A model generated the notes under the pieces. That model saw nothing but the letters and a program-made list of their open reading frames with translations. It made no database searches and was not told where the DNA came from. Below, piece by piece: positions 1-8,659 of a stretch of DNA of 64,000 nt (within the stretch, counting starts at the first letter, position 1; each line of letters starts with the position of its first letter). A program made the translations under genes and the position numbers. The stretch is from Adiantum capillus-veneris. Its lineage: Eukaryota > Streptophyta > Polypodiopsida > Polypodiales > Pteridaceae. The stretch is taken from the NCBI GenBank assembly GCA_014529385.2, contig CM043958.1:118105018-118169017 (forward strand). The letters run 5' to 3'.

Positions 1-1
1 A

Positions 2-1087
2 AAATGCCAACAAAATGAGGCAATTGTAGAAGAGAAGCGCAGACGTGAGAATGCTGATGAAGGACCATCAAAAAGAGCTTCTAGAAGTGGGGGAAGAAGC
101 AACTCAATGCCTTCTCAAACACCCTCAACACAAGGAGCATCTCCACCTGAAGTACTCATGGAGGAGTCTACAACAGGAAAGAAGAAAGAGCCAATGAAAG
201 GTAAGACAAAAAGCCCAACTTATAAACTACAATCTGATATTAAGGTTGCTACAGATTTAAAGAAAGTCCTGGAGGAAAGGATCTTGAATATCAAGATAGA
301 GTTTACTCTGGGAGAAGTTCTTGGCATTGCAAAGCGTGAATTCCATGAGGAGATCATTGACATCATCAAGAGGAAGAGGCAAACCCTTGCTGAAGTTTCT
401 CGTCCACAGGTTGAAGGGGAAACCTCAAAGACACAAGGGATGCAACTGCAAAATAAGGAGAATGATGGAGCTGTGGTAGGATGCTACCAATCTAGTGGGA
501 GAGTGAAGCAAGTGTATTTCTCAAATGATGATGAAGAAGTTGAAGATATTCCTAGGAGTTACTATTCACGAAGTCATTGGGCAAGGGCTACTAAAGAAAC
601 TTTGGTCAAGGTAGGTGATCTTGAAGAGCCATTTGTTGCCTTGATTGACCATGGTTCAGAAATAAACATAATGTCAAAGAGTCTCTACAACAAGTGCAAA
701 TGGCCGATGGACACAGATCATGGCTGGATGGTAAAAGTGGCAAACAATTCATCCGGTGAATTGTATGCAGCATGTCCAGGTGTGAAGGTAATAATAGGTG
801 ATGTAAAGATTGACCAAAACTTCTTTGTACAGGATACATCTTCATATCATCTCATCCTTGGACAACCCTACATTATGGGAGTTCGAATGGAAACAAAGGT
901 AATGGACGATGGTTCAGCATATGCTAGAATACGTAGCAAACATGGTAAACGAGCTGTCCAATTTCTCACAGTCTGTGTAAACCATGAAAGAAATCGTGAC
1001 AACCTCAGAGAACATCCTCTACCAAAGGTAAGCAAAGAGTTTCATGATCATAGAGAAATGATGGGTTTTGGCCAAGTACCATTGTAA
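2..1087 (+). CDS. Ty3/gypsy gag-protease region, partial at left edge
   Basis: The frame is open from the first bases of the window, so the true start lies to the left; the first ATG in view is at 107. The N-terminal third is Lys/Glu-rich and low in complexity, as in a gag tail. From about residue 150 the sequence becomes a retropepsin: ALIDHGSEINIMS near residues 179-191 is the active-site loop (Asp, then His in place of Ser/Thr, then Gly), and HLILGQPYIMG near residue 247 matches the conserved second hydrophobic-Gly motif. The enzyme would process the polyprotein. Pol follows downstream on the same strand but in another frame (+1 here is frame 2, RT is frame 1), so a frameshift lies near 1060-1123. 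The DHGS active site and the flanking motifs recall a gypsy lineage I associate mainly with fungi; this is from memory, not a search. Confidence 0.8.
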   Translation, partial: KCQQNEAIVEEKRRRENADEGPSKRASRSGGRSNSMPSQTPSTQGASPPEVLMEESTTGKKKEPMKGKTKSPTYKLQSDIKVATDLKKVLEERILNIKIEFTLGEVLGIAKREFHEEIIDIIKRKRQTLAEVSRPQVEGETSKTQGMQLQNKENDGAVVGCYQSSGRVKQVYFSNDDEEVEDIPRSYYSRSHWARATKETLVKVGDLEEPFVALIDHGSEINIMSKSLYNKCKWPMDTDHGWMVKVANNSSGELYAACPGVKVIIGDVKIDQNFFVQDTSSYHLILGQPYIMGVRMETKVMDDGSAYARIRSKHGKRAVQFLTVCVNHERNRDNLREHPLPKVSKEFHDHREMMGFGQVPL

Positions 1088-1122
1088 AGCGGGATTGCAA
1101 TGGTACAGAAAGAAAAAGGGTC

Positions 1123-1455
1123 TTGCCTGATCCAAAAATAGGTGAGACTTTCTCGATGAGCTCCTTGGTAACAAGGAATGGATCAGTATGTTTTACAAAA
1201 CTTGAAGATTTGAAGAGATATGAGAGGCAATATGTGCATAATGTACAAATAGGCATGAAAAAGAGTGGGTTGCTAAAGCCTACTGAAAATGTTTTGGGTT
1301 TGTGTGAACAAGTTTCTTTTGTAGATACTATGGGTGAGCTTGATGCTATAATGAGGTCTAGTGTGCATCTTGAAAATGAAGTTGTGGAAGTTTTCTCTAT
1401 GGAAATGTATCAAGTAATAGAAGCCTTTAAAGAAAGCCAAACAGTTGGCCCATAA
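1123..1455 (+). pseudogene. Ty3/gypsy protease-RT linker fragment
   Basis: This 110-residue frame lies between protease and RT and is in the same frame as the RT that follows. A single TAA at 1453-1455 separates the two, after which the frame reads straight on into the RT segment at 1495. It has no catalytic motif; it is the acidic, helix-rich linker expected between protease and RT in a gag-pol polyprotein. The stop codon, together with the frameshift before it, shows that this copy is inactive. Confidence 0.6.
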
Positions 1456-1494
1456 GTCCATGTTGAAACTAAATACAAGAGTGTAGCAAAGAAG

Positions 1495-3354
1495 GTGAAA
1501 CCAGTAGCTTCACCCTTACCACCCAACAACAGGGAAAAGATTGAACAGGCTTCTTTACAACCAAGTTTGCGGAATCCTAAAAAGATCGGGCATACCTTCA
1601 CAAAGGAGTCCTTTCAAGAGTTGCAGATTGGTTGCGAGGAGTTTCTAACACAGGAAGAGACAAAGTGCTTCAAAGAAATGCTTTCAAAGCATGGTAAGGC
1701 TTTTGCATTTGAGCCACATGAGATAGGATGTGTTGATCCTTATATTGTAGCTCCTATGGTAATTTTCACAATACCTCATGTGCCTTGGAATCTGCGGCCT
1801 ATTCCGGTTCCAAAGGCTCATTTGCCAAAGTTAGTAGAGCTACTGAATGAGAAAATCAAAATGGGAATCTTGGAGCCTTCTTGTGCTCCATACTCAAACA
1901 GGTGGTTCACAGTTCCAAAGAAGAATGGTTCTCTACGCTTCATCCAAGATATGCAACCAGTGAACAAGGTGACAATTAGAAATGTAGGAACAGGTCCAAT
2001 TGTGGATGAATTTGCAGAGGCGTTTGCAAGGAGGGCAATCTACTCAATGGGGGATCTCTACTCAGGGTATGATCAATTTCAGCTTGCAATCGAAAGCACA
2101 GACTTGACAACCATGAGGACACCTTTGGGTTTGGTAAGGATGTGTACCTTGCCACAGGGAGCAACCAACTCGGTTGCACATATGATGAATGGGATAAATA
2201 AGGTCTTACGTGACTTTATTCCTCAAATCACAATGCCTTTCATTGATGATTTGCCTATCAAAGGATGTGAAGAAAGTGACAAAGATGAAGCTTTGGATCT
2301 CAAGGGATGCCGCAGGTTTGTGGTAAATCACATAAATGATTGTGATAAAAAAATTTCTAGGTTGGAAGAAGTGAATCTTACATTGTCAGGGAAAAAGTCT
2401 ATGTTTGGTGTCAAAGAAGTGCTCATTGTGGGGCACATGTGGGGGCCATATGGTAGGAAACCTTGTCCATCAAAGGTAGATGCTATCCAAAGAATGAAAG
2501 AAACATGCACTAGCATCACTGAGGTTAGAAGGTTTCTGGGAGCATGTGTCTTCTATGTTATTTGGATTCCACATTATGCACATGTAGCTGATCCTCTTTA
2601 TCAGCTGCTTAGAAAGAATCAAAAGTTTAAATGGACAGAAGCACATGTAAAATCCATGAAAAAGCTAAAGGAGTTACTCCAGTCAGCAACGACTTTGAGA
2701 AAGGTAGACTATGAGTGTCAAAGGCCAGTGATTGTGACAATAGATACCACTCCTACAGGGATTGGATGGGCAATAGGGCAAGATGACAAAGAAGGACACA
2801 GGTATGTGGTAAGATTTGGAGCAAAGGTACTAAGTGCTCGCCAAAGAAACTATCCACAGATAAAGAGAGAGTTATGGGGTATGGTTACAGCCTTGAAAAG
2901 TGGGAAAGAGTACCTAATTGGTGCATGCGTGGTTGTAGAAACAGATTGTCTACCACTTCTTGGGATGATTACAAGCTGCTCAACACCAGACATTGCTATG
3001 TTGCGGTGGATTTCCTACATTAAGTCCTTAAATCCCGAGTTTAAGCACATTGCAGGTAAAGACAATACAGTGGCAGATATGCTATCAAGGGCAAGGTATG
3101 AAGATGAGTCACAAATGATTGATGAGGGAGATGATGTAGGCACAAAATTCTATTCTATCTCTCATGTCAAAGGTAACAATGTCTGCATGACTAATTCACT
3201 TGAATTGTTCTTGAAAGATCTTTATGAAGATGATTGGCTTTCTATTGGAAGGTACTTGAGTACTCTAACAAAACAGGATGATTGGTCTGAACAAGAATTC
3301 AAGAGGATATGCAGGAAAGCATATGGGTACTTTTTAAGGGATGGTTACTTGTGA
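1495..3354 (+). CDS. Ty3/gypsy reverse transcriptase and RNase H
   Basis: A 619-residue segment that would copy the element RNA into DNA and degrade the template. RT motifs in order: RFIQDMQPVNKVTIRN (about 150-165), SMGDLYSGYDQFQLAIE (about 184-200), TPLGLVRMCTLPQGATN (about 207-223) and the catalytic FIDD at 249-252, an accepted [FY]xDD variant. The RNase H domain starts near residue 413 (VTIDTTPTGIGWAIG) and shows its acidic residues in TIDTT, KRELWGM, VETDCLPL and NTVADMLSR. Length and order match Ty3/gypsy. The segment ends with a frameshift: the next piece (integrase zinc finger) begins at 3341 in another frame. An upstream in-frame TAA at 1453 would also stop translation. Family-level certainty is high; the exact clade is uncertain. 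Confidence 0.9.
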   Translation: MKPVASPLPPNNREKIEQASLQPSLRNPKKIGHTFTKESFQELQIGCEEFLTQEETKCFKEMLSKHGKAFAFEPHEIGCVDPYIVAPMVIFTIPHVPWNLRPIPVPKAHLPKLVELLNEKIKMGILEPSCAPYSNRWFTVPKKNGSLRFIQDMQPVNKVTIRNVGTGPIVDEFAEAFARRAIYSMGDLYSGYDQFQLAIESTDLTTMRTPLGLVRMCTLPQGATNSVAHMMNGINKVLRDFIPQITMPFIDDLPIKGCEESDKDEALDLKGCRRFVVNHINDCDKKISRLEEVNLTLSGKKSMFGVKEVLIVGHMWGPYGRKPCPSKVDAIQRMKETCTSITEVRRFLGACVFYVIWIPHYAHVADPLYQLLRKNQKFKWTEAHVKSMKKLKELLQSATTLRKVDYECQRPVIVTIDTTPTGIGWAIGQDDKEGHRYVVRFGAKVLSARQRNYPQIKRELWGMVTALKSGKEYLIGACVVVETDCLPLLGMITSCSTPDIAMLRWISYIKSLNPEFKHIAGKDNTVADMLSRARYEDESQMIDEGDDVGTKFYSISHVKGNNVCMTNSLELFLKDLYEDDWLSIGRYLSTLTKQDDWSEQEFKRICRKAYGYFLRDGYL

Positions 3355-3661
3355 AAGCATCCTAAACAAAAGGGTGCTACAACACAACGGGTTATATGTA
3401 AAAAAAGAGATTCAAGTAAAGCTCATGCAAGAGTTTCATGAGAGTCTATGGGCTGGACACAGGGGTGTGTGGGCAACCTTCTCCAAGTTGAAAGAAAAAT
3501 ACTGGTGGAAGGGTATGTATAAAGATGTATCTCAGTTTGTAGAGTCATGTGTAACTTGTCAAATGTATTCAAATGTTCGACATCGTTGTGGATCTAGTCA
3601 CGATGCCTTTAGGACTCTGGCAGATGAGATACTTGGTTCTTGCACGAGAGGACCTAACTAA
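3341..3661 (+). pseudogene. Ty3/gypsy integrase N-terminal zinc-binding domain
   Basis: A frame-shifted continuation of pol. The segment FHESLWAGHRGVW followed by ESCVTCQ supplies the His-His-Cys-Cys zinc-binding set of the integrase N-terminal domain (roughly residues 33-80 of this frame). It overlaps the RT frame by 14 bases and the integrase core frame by 89 bases, each time in a different frame, which means two indels. After about residue 85 the translation is no longer integrase-like and the core continues in the other frame. Confidence 0.8.
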
Positions 3662-4568
3662 CCAGGTTGAAGGAAGAGCATTAAGAGCTAAGACCACAGA
3701 AGCTGTGTGCAAATTCCTTCTTGATGAGGTGATTTGCCGTTATGGTTGTGTGGGAAAAATCACTGCAGATCGAGGTGAACTGGATGCCAAAGAAGCAAGG
3801 GAGTTCTTTTCTAGATTAGGGATCAAGCTTTCTCTTACTACAGCTTACAACCCTGAAGGCAATGGAAAGAGTGAAAGAGGGAATCCTCCTATCATCAAAG
3901 CTTTGGCCAAGGCTTGCGAAGGAAGAGTTGGTGAGTGGCCAAAACTGTTACCATATGCTTTATGGGCTGATCGTACAACACATAGCTCAGTAACTGGCTA
4001 CATGCCTATGGAGCTAATGTATGGTCAAAAGCCAGTGATGCCGATTGAAGATACAATTCCTACATGGAATGTACTACCTTGGCAAGAGGGGCTTAGTAGG
4101 GAAGATCTCCTTGCACTGCGTATAAGGCAGCTAGAGCGAAGACCTGGAGACATTGAAGCTGCAAAAGAACGACTCAAAAATACAAGGTTGAAAAACAAGG
4201 ACTATTTTGATAAGCGACATCGACTCAGGAGCAAAGCAATTGACAAAGGTGACTGGGTTTTAGTGTATGATAGTAGCCTTGATAACCAGCATACAGTCAT
4301 GCGTAAGTTCTCAAAAAGATGGTTTGGACCGTATGTTGTAAAGCATGTGCATGAAAATGCTACTTACAGCTTGTCTGAACTAGATGGTACAGAAGTAAAG
4401 ATTCCCATTGCAGGAAAAAGGATTAAAATGTTTAAGAGAAGAGGAGACAATGATCTAGAAGATATGGATGAGGAAGAAGAGAAAAACACAGGTGAAGATC
4501 AAAGTGAACATGAAGCTCTGGAATCATCCAGTGAAGAAGAAGACAAGGAAGATATACAAGAGGTCTAA
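3573..4568 (+). CDS. Ty3/gypsy integrase core and C-terminal domain
   Basis: This segment would insert the element cDNA into the genome. The D,D,E triad is visible: the first Asp in VVDLVTMPLG (about residue 6), the second in ITADRGELDA (about residue 65), the Glu in NPEGNGKSERG (about residue 102). A C-terminal SH3-like region follows (KGDWVLVYDSS, then RWFGPYVV, then YSLSELDGTEVKI), and the end is a Glu/Lys-rich acidic tail with no chromodomain that I can see. The stop lies about 45 bases before a polypurine tract, as expected for the 3' end of gypsy pol. The first Met is not a real start, because the domain is joined to the upstream zinc finger by a frameshift. Confidence 0.88.
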   Translation: MFDIVVDLVTMPLGLWQMRYLVLAREDLTNQVEGRALRAKTTEAVCKFLLDEVICRYGCVGKITADRGELDAKEAREFFSRLGIKLSLTTAYNPEGNGKSERGNPPIIKALAKACEGRVGEWPKLLPYALWADRTTHSSVTGYMPMELMYGQKPVMPIEDTIPTWNVLPWQEGLSREDLLALRIRQLERRPGDIEAAKERLKNTRLKNKDYFDKRHRLRSKAIDKGDWVLVYDSSLDNQHTVMRKFSKRWFGPYVVKHVHENATYSLSELDGTEVKIPIAGKRIKMFKRRGDNDLEDMDEEEEKNTGEDQSEHEALESSSEEEDKEDIQEV

Positions 4569-4609
4569 TCTTACAAAGAGACAATGTGGCACATACTGGA
4601 GGATGTGCA

Positions 4610-4626
4610 GGTTTAGAGGGGGTGGA
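4610..4626 (+). other. Polypurine tract of the + strand gypsy element
   Basis: A purine-rich run (TTTAGAGGGGGTGGA) lies shortly after the end of integrase and directly before a TGTCATACTG start of a putative 3' LTR. This is the plus-strand priming site expected in an LTR element. Confidence 0.7.
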
Positions 4627-5904
4627 TGTCATACTGTGACACGTACATAGTGGGAACGCATGCTACAAGATCTATCTTGTATTTTTTTAGATACATAATT
4701 ATATTTCCTATAGTGTACATATGCATATTTAAGTATAATAATAAGCCTTCTATCTCATCCTATTATTTTTCTCAAGGGTAACATATCCTTACTTTACCAT
4801 CAGAAAATACTATGGGAAAAGCATCAATAGCTCCGCCTCTTTAACTTGGGGCAAAAAGCATTGATTCTTTATTTCTACTATTTCATTATCATCTCACACC
4901 CTAGCTAGATCCTATATCTAGGGTAAACTCCAATATATATATATATTCTATGTATTTTTTATACTTTTCTTATATTTCTTTTTAAATAGCTACTAGGAGA
5001 GAATCAAATCCTAGTGGGACACTAGGTGGCATGATTTCAAAGATACACTTATTTTAATGCATTATTGCAAGCATGATTACAAAACTTTGTCAAGGAGCAA
5101 TGTCATGCTTTTATATGGCATGAGGTGTCCTTTGGAATTAAATGAAAGTCAAGGCTAAGGAGACCACATGAAGACTTTTGTTGCCATAAATGGACCCTAT
5201 TTTGATGAATTTTTTACACAAGGTTCCAATCCGAATTGGAGAATGATTTTAAAATGAAAATCGTAGCTAATGAGCTGAAGTTTCTGTCCATATTTTTACT
5301 TTTTTATTTGGAGCCACGGTTGAGGAGATATGATCAAAATACTGGACCCCAGTCTGCCCACATCATGCAGGGACAGCTCATTTCCAACTTTTCCAATTCC
5401 TGTTCACATTGGCTCCTCTCTTCTTGTGTAAACCCTTGGGGGTTCCCTTCACCTATAAAAGGGGACCTCTTCTTCCTTGGAGGGAACTGAAGCATTCAAG
5501 CCATTGAGGAGAGGAATTCTTGAGGGAGTGAGTAGTAATGCCTAATTGTACTTAGCCATTAACATAAGCCCAAGCCTACACTTTCTCCTAGAGGGAGACT
5601 AGCCATTCTTGCAACAAGCTAACCTTGGAAGATCAACTCTAATCAAAGAAGGTCTTGCACTTGATGTATCAATCAAAGTGGAATTATCCACTCTTCTTCT
5701 CTCTCCATCAATAATGGTGCCGAAGGGTTTGTCAAGTAAGATGTGTTCTACATTGATGTTTTCTTGATTTCTTGTTGTTTTTATTTTCATCTCTAATCCA
5801 AAAAAAAAATATCTATGTATCTAATCTCATCTCCTTAACCAAACCTATCTCTCTCACTCTTAGTAATTCATCCTCTCTACAAATTTTAGGTTCTCCTTGC
5901 TACA
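4627..5904 (+). repeat. Putative 3' LTR of the + strand gypsy element
   Basis: The left edge is the TGTCA directly after the polypurine tract. The right edge is not certain; I place it at a TACA near 5904 because this gives TGT...ACA ends, and another TACA six bases on is equally possible. No 5' LTR is in the window for comparison, and the target duplication cannot be checked. Internally it has a TATA box near 5454 and pyrimidine-rich R/U5-like DNA after it. It has no open frame worth calling. Confidence 0.5.
5454..5462 (+). promoter_or_regulatory. TATA box of LTR promoter
   Basis: TATAAAAGG sits inside the putative LTR, about 830 bases after its start, and is followed after about 30 bases by a plausible transcript start region. 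It is a strong match to a plant TATA box and would mark the U3/R boundary. Confidence 0.55.
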
Positions 5905-6018
5905 GGTACATCTCTCCCCGCAGTATCCTTATTGCCTACGGGCAAGAATAGGGCTTGGGAGGGAAACTTCTCATCTCTTCACTTCTCTCATATCTACATT
6001 TCTCACATATTATCCTAG

Positions 6019-6237
6019 ATGAATAACCCACATGATGATCATTTCTATCGCTTTCACTCTGTACGATCTATTAGAATTAACGTATGGATTAGCCATAAAA
6101 TACACTTTCAACAACGTATAGTGTTTCTCTTCGGCCCTGAAAGGCTCAATGAAATACTTCTATCACCGGATCCCATCATACTACCTCTCATAGACTATAA
6201 TTTTTCTTTTTATGTAAGCGTAGTTATCTTGCTATGA
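6019..6237 (+). CDS. Small unidentified ORF, first of a duplicated pair
   Basis: A 72-residue frame starting with ATG. I do not recognise the family. Residues 28-46 (KIHFQQRIVFLFGPERLNE) and the C-terminal part (PIILPLIDY, then a hydrophobic end) align with the next frame at about ten identities in 19 in the first block. The stop codon TGA overlaps the ATG of the next frame (ATGA at 6234-6237). No signal peptide is evident; the last 12 residues are hydrophobic. It may be real coding DNA, the remnant of a longer tandem-repeat protein, or part of a mobile element lying between two gypsy fragments. Confidence 0.35.
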   Translation: MNNPHDDHFYRFHSVRSIRINVWISHKIHFQQRIVFLFGPERLNEILLSPDPIILPLIDYNFSFYVSVVILL

Positions 6238-6446
6238 ACCAAGAGGATTTGTACACACAATTAATCCCAATCACTAGACAAAATATATATATTATGGTAA
6301 GCACAAAACTACAATTCCAAAGAACAATTCGTAGCCTATTTGGTCAGCCAAGATTGAATGCCATTAACTCATCCATTAACCCTTTCATATTACCCATGAT
6401 ACGATATGACCATAGCCTTGATGTTTTCATCTTCGTATTGTTTTGA
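6234..6446 (+). CDS. Small unidentified ORF, second of a duplicated pair
   Basis: A 70-residue frame whose ATG overlaps the stop of the preceding ORF. It shares with that ORF the ordered pattern FQ..I..LFG..RLN..., then P.ILP.I.Y and a hydrophobic C-terminus, at the same distance from both ends, so the two are diverged tandem copies of one coding unit. DNA similarity is lower than protein similarity, with many differences at third positions, which hints at past protein constraint. The function is unknown. Confidence 0.35.
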   Translation: MNQEDLYTQLIPITRQNIYIMVSTKLQFQRTIRSLFGQPRLNAINSSINPFILPMIRYDHSLDVFIFVLF

Positions 6447-6586
6447 CATTCTCTTTTGCGTTCTTCCTTTGTGTGTGTGAATGCAAGAGAGAAAGAGTGA
6501 GTCTTCTTTGGTTGCACTTCTTTCCAAACCCTAGTCTTCATGGCATCTATGGTTTAACTCCTTCATATAGTTTTTGTTGAGTTCTC

Positions 6587-6781
6587 TCACAAACTCTCAC
6601 AGCCATAAGCCCGGTGCTTTCCTGGCAAGACCGCAAATTTCTCGACACCGTACATCTGCTCCACCACATGCTTGTGAGAGCAGGGAGTCTCTGTAAGCTT
6701 AAATTTCTTGATTAGCTTATAATTCAAGAATTTATGAGCTGCACCATCATCCACTAAAATACGAACACGTTGTAGTGCCAA
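6587..6781 (-). pseudogene. Retropepsin fragment of a - strand gypsy element
   Basis: Residues 6-22 (RVRILVDDGAAHKFLNY) match the plant gypsy protease start usually written LVDSGASHNF. The catalytic Asp-Ser/Thr-Gly has become Asp-Asp-Gly, so it would be weak or dead even if expressed. It lies downstream (on the minus strand) of a gag with a CCHC knuckle, in the right order for gag-protease. RT, RNase H and integrase are absent to the left, so the element is truncated near 6.55 kb. Confidence 0.7.
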
Positions 6782-6872
6782 TGCATGCGAATCAAATCAT
6801 GGGGGCCAAAGGTGGGCTGCCACATTGAAGCAGGCACACAACACTTGTGCTTTTTTTCCATATGAAGAACCT

Positions 6873-7465
6873 CTATAGCACAATATTTAGGAGATGAATC
6901 TTATGTGAGGTGCTGCACCGTGTGTATGGCCTTTTCTTTGCCTTGCAAAAGAGACAATCTTTCTTGTTATGTTGGTCCGAAAGACATCTAAAACACAAAT
7001 TGTGTTTCTTTGCATGCTTAAAATCAGCAGTGCAGAGAGACCCACGTGGAGTGTCTCGTGATTGCTTAGGCTTCTTAGCCTCTTGTGGGCGTGGAGAGGT
7101 AGATTGTCTCCTATTGCTCTTGGAACGTGTGAAAGATCTACCTCGCCATTGGCTCTTAGCCACATTGCTCTTAGCAAAATTATTCTTAGAGTAGGAAACA
7201 TTTCCTTTCCTCTCTTGGTCATCATCTCATATCTTTGCGCATGACTGATGGCTTCTTCCAAAGTTTTTGGATGTTGGGTCTTGACATGAAGACGATAGTT
7301 TTTGTCAAGACCCCTATTAAAATCCCGTATCTTTTGGAATTCATCTAGACCTTCTAGTTTTAATATGATTTCCCGATACTTCGAAAGGTATTGTGTGAGA
7401 GAGAGGCTAGACATGAGGCGTGCATCCCATGCTAACCAATTCTTATCTTCTTCATTGGAGTCCAA
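6873..7465 (-). pseudogene. Gag C-terminal half with CCHC zinc knuckle
   Basis: Two overlapping frames make up this segment. The frame from 7465 carries capsid-like text (SLTQYLSKYREIILKL, then FNRGLDKNYRLHV, then EEAISHAQRYE), typical of the plant retrotransposon gag domain. The other frame (7163 to 6873) carries CFRCLSDQHNKKDC, a perfect C-x2-C-x4-H-x4-C nucleic-acid-binding knuckle. The two must be joined by one frameshift near 7.1 kb. Upstream it continues in frame into the segment ending at 7487, with only a TAA at 7487-7489 between. Confidence 0.75.
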
Positions 7466-7486
7466 AAACTCTTTGGAGAAAGAAGC

Positions 7487-8075
7487 TTAAAACGTAGCCC
7501 AAGACGGAGGACGAGCATCTATTGGAAATGTCATCCACCACTTATAGGACTTGCCTTTAAGAGATAGAATTGTTTCCACAGTTGTCTTTATATCCGGGGT
7601 GTGTTTCAATCTATGAATATCACTCCATGTGTGTAAGAACGTATTGACCGCATCCTTGTTGCAATCACACTGTTCCTCGTGAAACTCAGGAATGGTGATA
7701 TTCTTAAGTAATGCATTGTTACCTTCTGCATCTTCTAAAGCACTTGTCTCTTGGACTCCTTGAGGCGTGCGAGCTTGGTTCCCTTGAACCGTGCCAATTG
7801 CAGCTCCTTGAGTCATCTGTGAATTCATAAATTTCACAAGTAACTCCGTAAGATTGGTAACATTTGCATTGAGTGCAGAGAGGTTTCTTTCAAGTACGCT
7901 TTGGTGATGTTCCAAAGTCTTGAAAGAAGCCATATCTACAAGCCCCATTATCTCCTAGATCATCATCATCATGCATATTAGTGTTAGTCGCACCCATGGT
8001 GCCCTGATTTTGATCTACGTGCTCAAAATCAAACGTGTATATAGGTGGGATATCCTCACTGGCCATGGTAAACAC
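7487..8075 (-). pseudogene. Gag N-terminal half of the - strand gypsy element
   Basis: The start is probably the ATG near 8066 (MASEDIPPIYTFDFEHVDQ). A frameshift near 7.93 kb leads into the frame that runs from 7948 (ASFKTLEHHQSVLERNL..., a short coiled coil). Near its end KSYKWWMTFPIDARPPSW is the conserved start of the retrotransposon gag capsid domain (usually a W-W or Y-W pair followed by W). A TAA at 7487-7489 interrupts the frame. No primer-binding site or LTR could be recognised above 8.1 kb. Confidence 0.65.
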
Positions 8076-8446
8076 ACACTAATACAAAGAGAGAGAAAAA
8101 AATGACAACTTGTACCTTGAGAAATTGAAGTCTTTGTGTTTTGTATGCTCCACGATTTGCGTTGCATGCGAACCTTGCCTTGTGGGAATTTGAGCACTTC
8201 ACTTGTCGTTCGTTGTAAGAAAACCTTTGATGATTCTTCACAAAAACTCGTCATTTTTGTGAAGGCTTTTCTTCACTTTGAAGCTACCTCCTTGAGAAAA
8301 AAAAGAATTTTTGGAGGAAAACTTGCCTTCCTCCAAGAAGTGAAAAGGAAGGGTGAAGCTACTTCCTTGAAATATGAAGCTTTTCCTTTCCTTCTAGTTT
8401 TCCTTTCAACACAAGTAGACTGTCTTTCCTTGTTATACACAACAAG

Positions 8447-8531
8447 GGCCAATAGCTTGATGGTAAAGTGTTGGTCTCTTACCCTCATGGGGTGGTTTCA
8501 ACCCTCCTTCATGCAAGGGTTAAACGGGCCT
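8447..8531 (+). mobile_element. tRNA-derived SINE-like unit
   Basis: TAGCTTGATGGTAAAG fits an RNA polymerase III A box, and about 35 bases on GGTTTCAACCCTCC is close to a B box (consensus GGTTCRANNCC). The spacing is that of a tRNA head, but no clean acceptor stem or anticodon loop forms, so I read it as a SINE head rather than a tRNA gene. The 3' body and target duplications are not resolved. Confidence 0.4.
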
Positions 8532-8624
8532 GCCTACGTTCGTGGCCAGCCAACGAAAGCCTTTGAAGCCTTGATGTTGTCAAGTTGCCGGTCGAGTTTG
8601 CCTTGGTTGTCTGCTGCGGAGGAT

Positions 8625-8652
8625 GTAGATGAGGCGAAGTAGATGAGGCGAA
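8625..8652. repeat. 14-bp tandem duplication
   Basis: GTAGATGAGGCGAA occurs twice without a gap. It is a slippage-type duplication with no feature attached. Confidence 0.6.
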
Positions 8653-8659
8653 CACGGTC

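Noticed and set aside
6231-6240. Bacterial-type translational coupling (ATGA overlap) as a sign of prokaryotic DNA
   Set aside because: No Shine-Dalgarno sequence, no other bacterial gene, and plant retroelements on both sides.
8447-8531. A functional tRNA gene
   Set aside because: A- and B-box-like elements are present, but no closed acceptor and anticodon stems can be formed.
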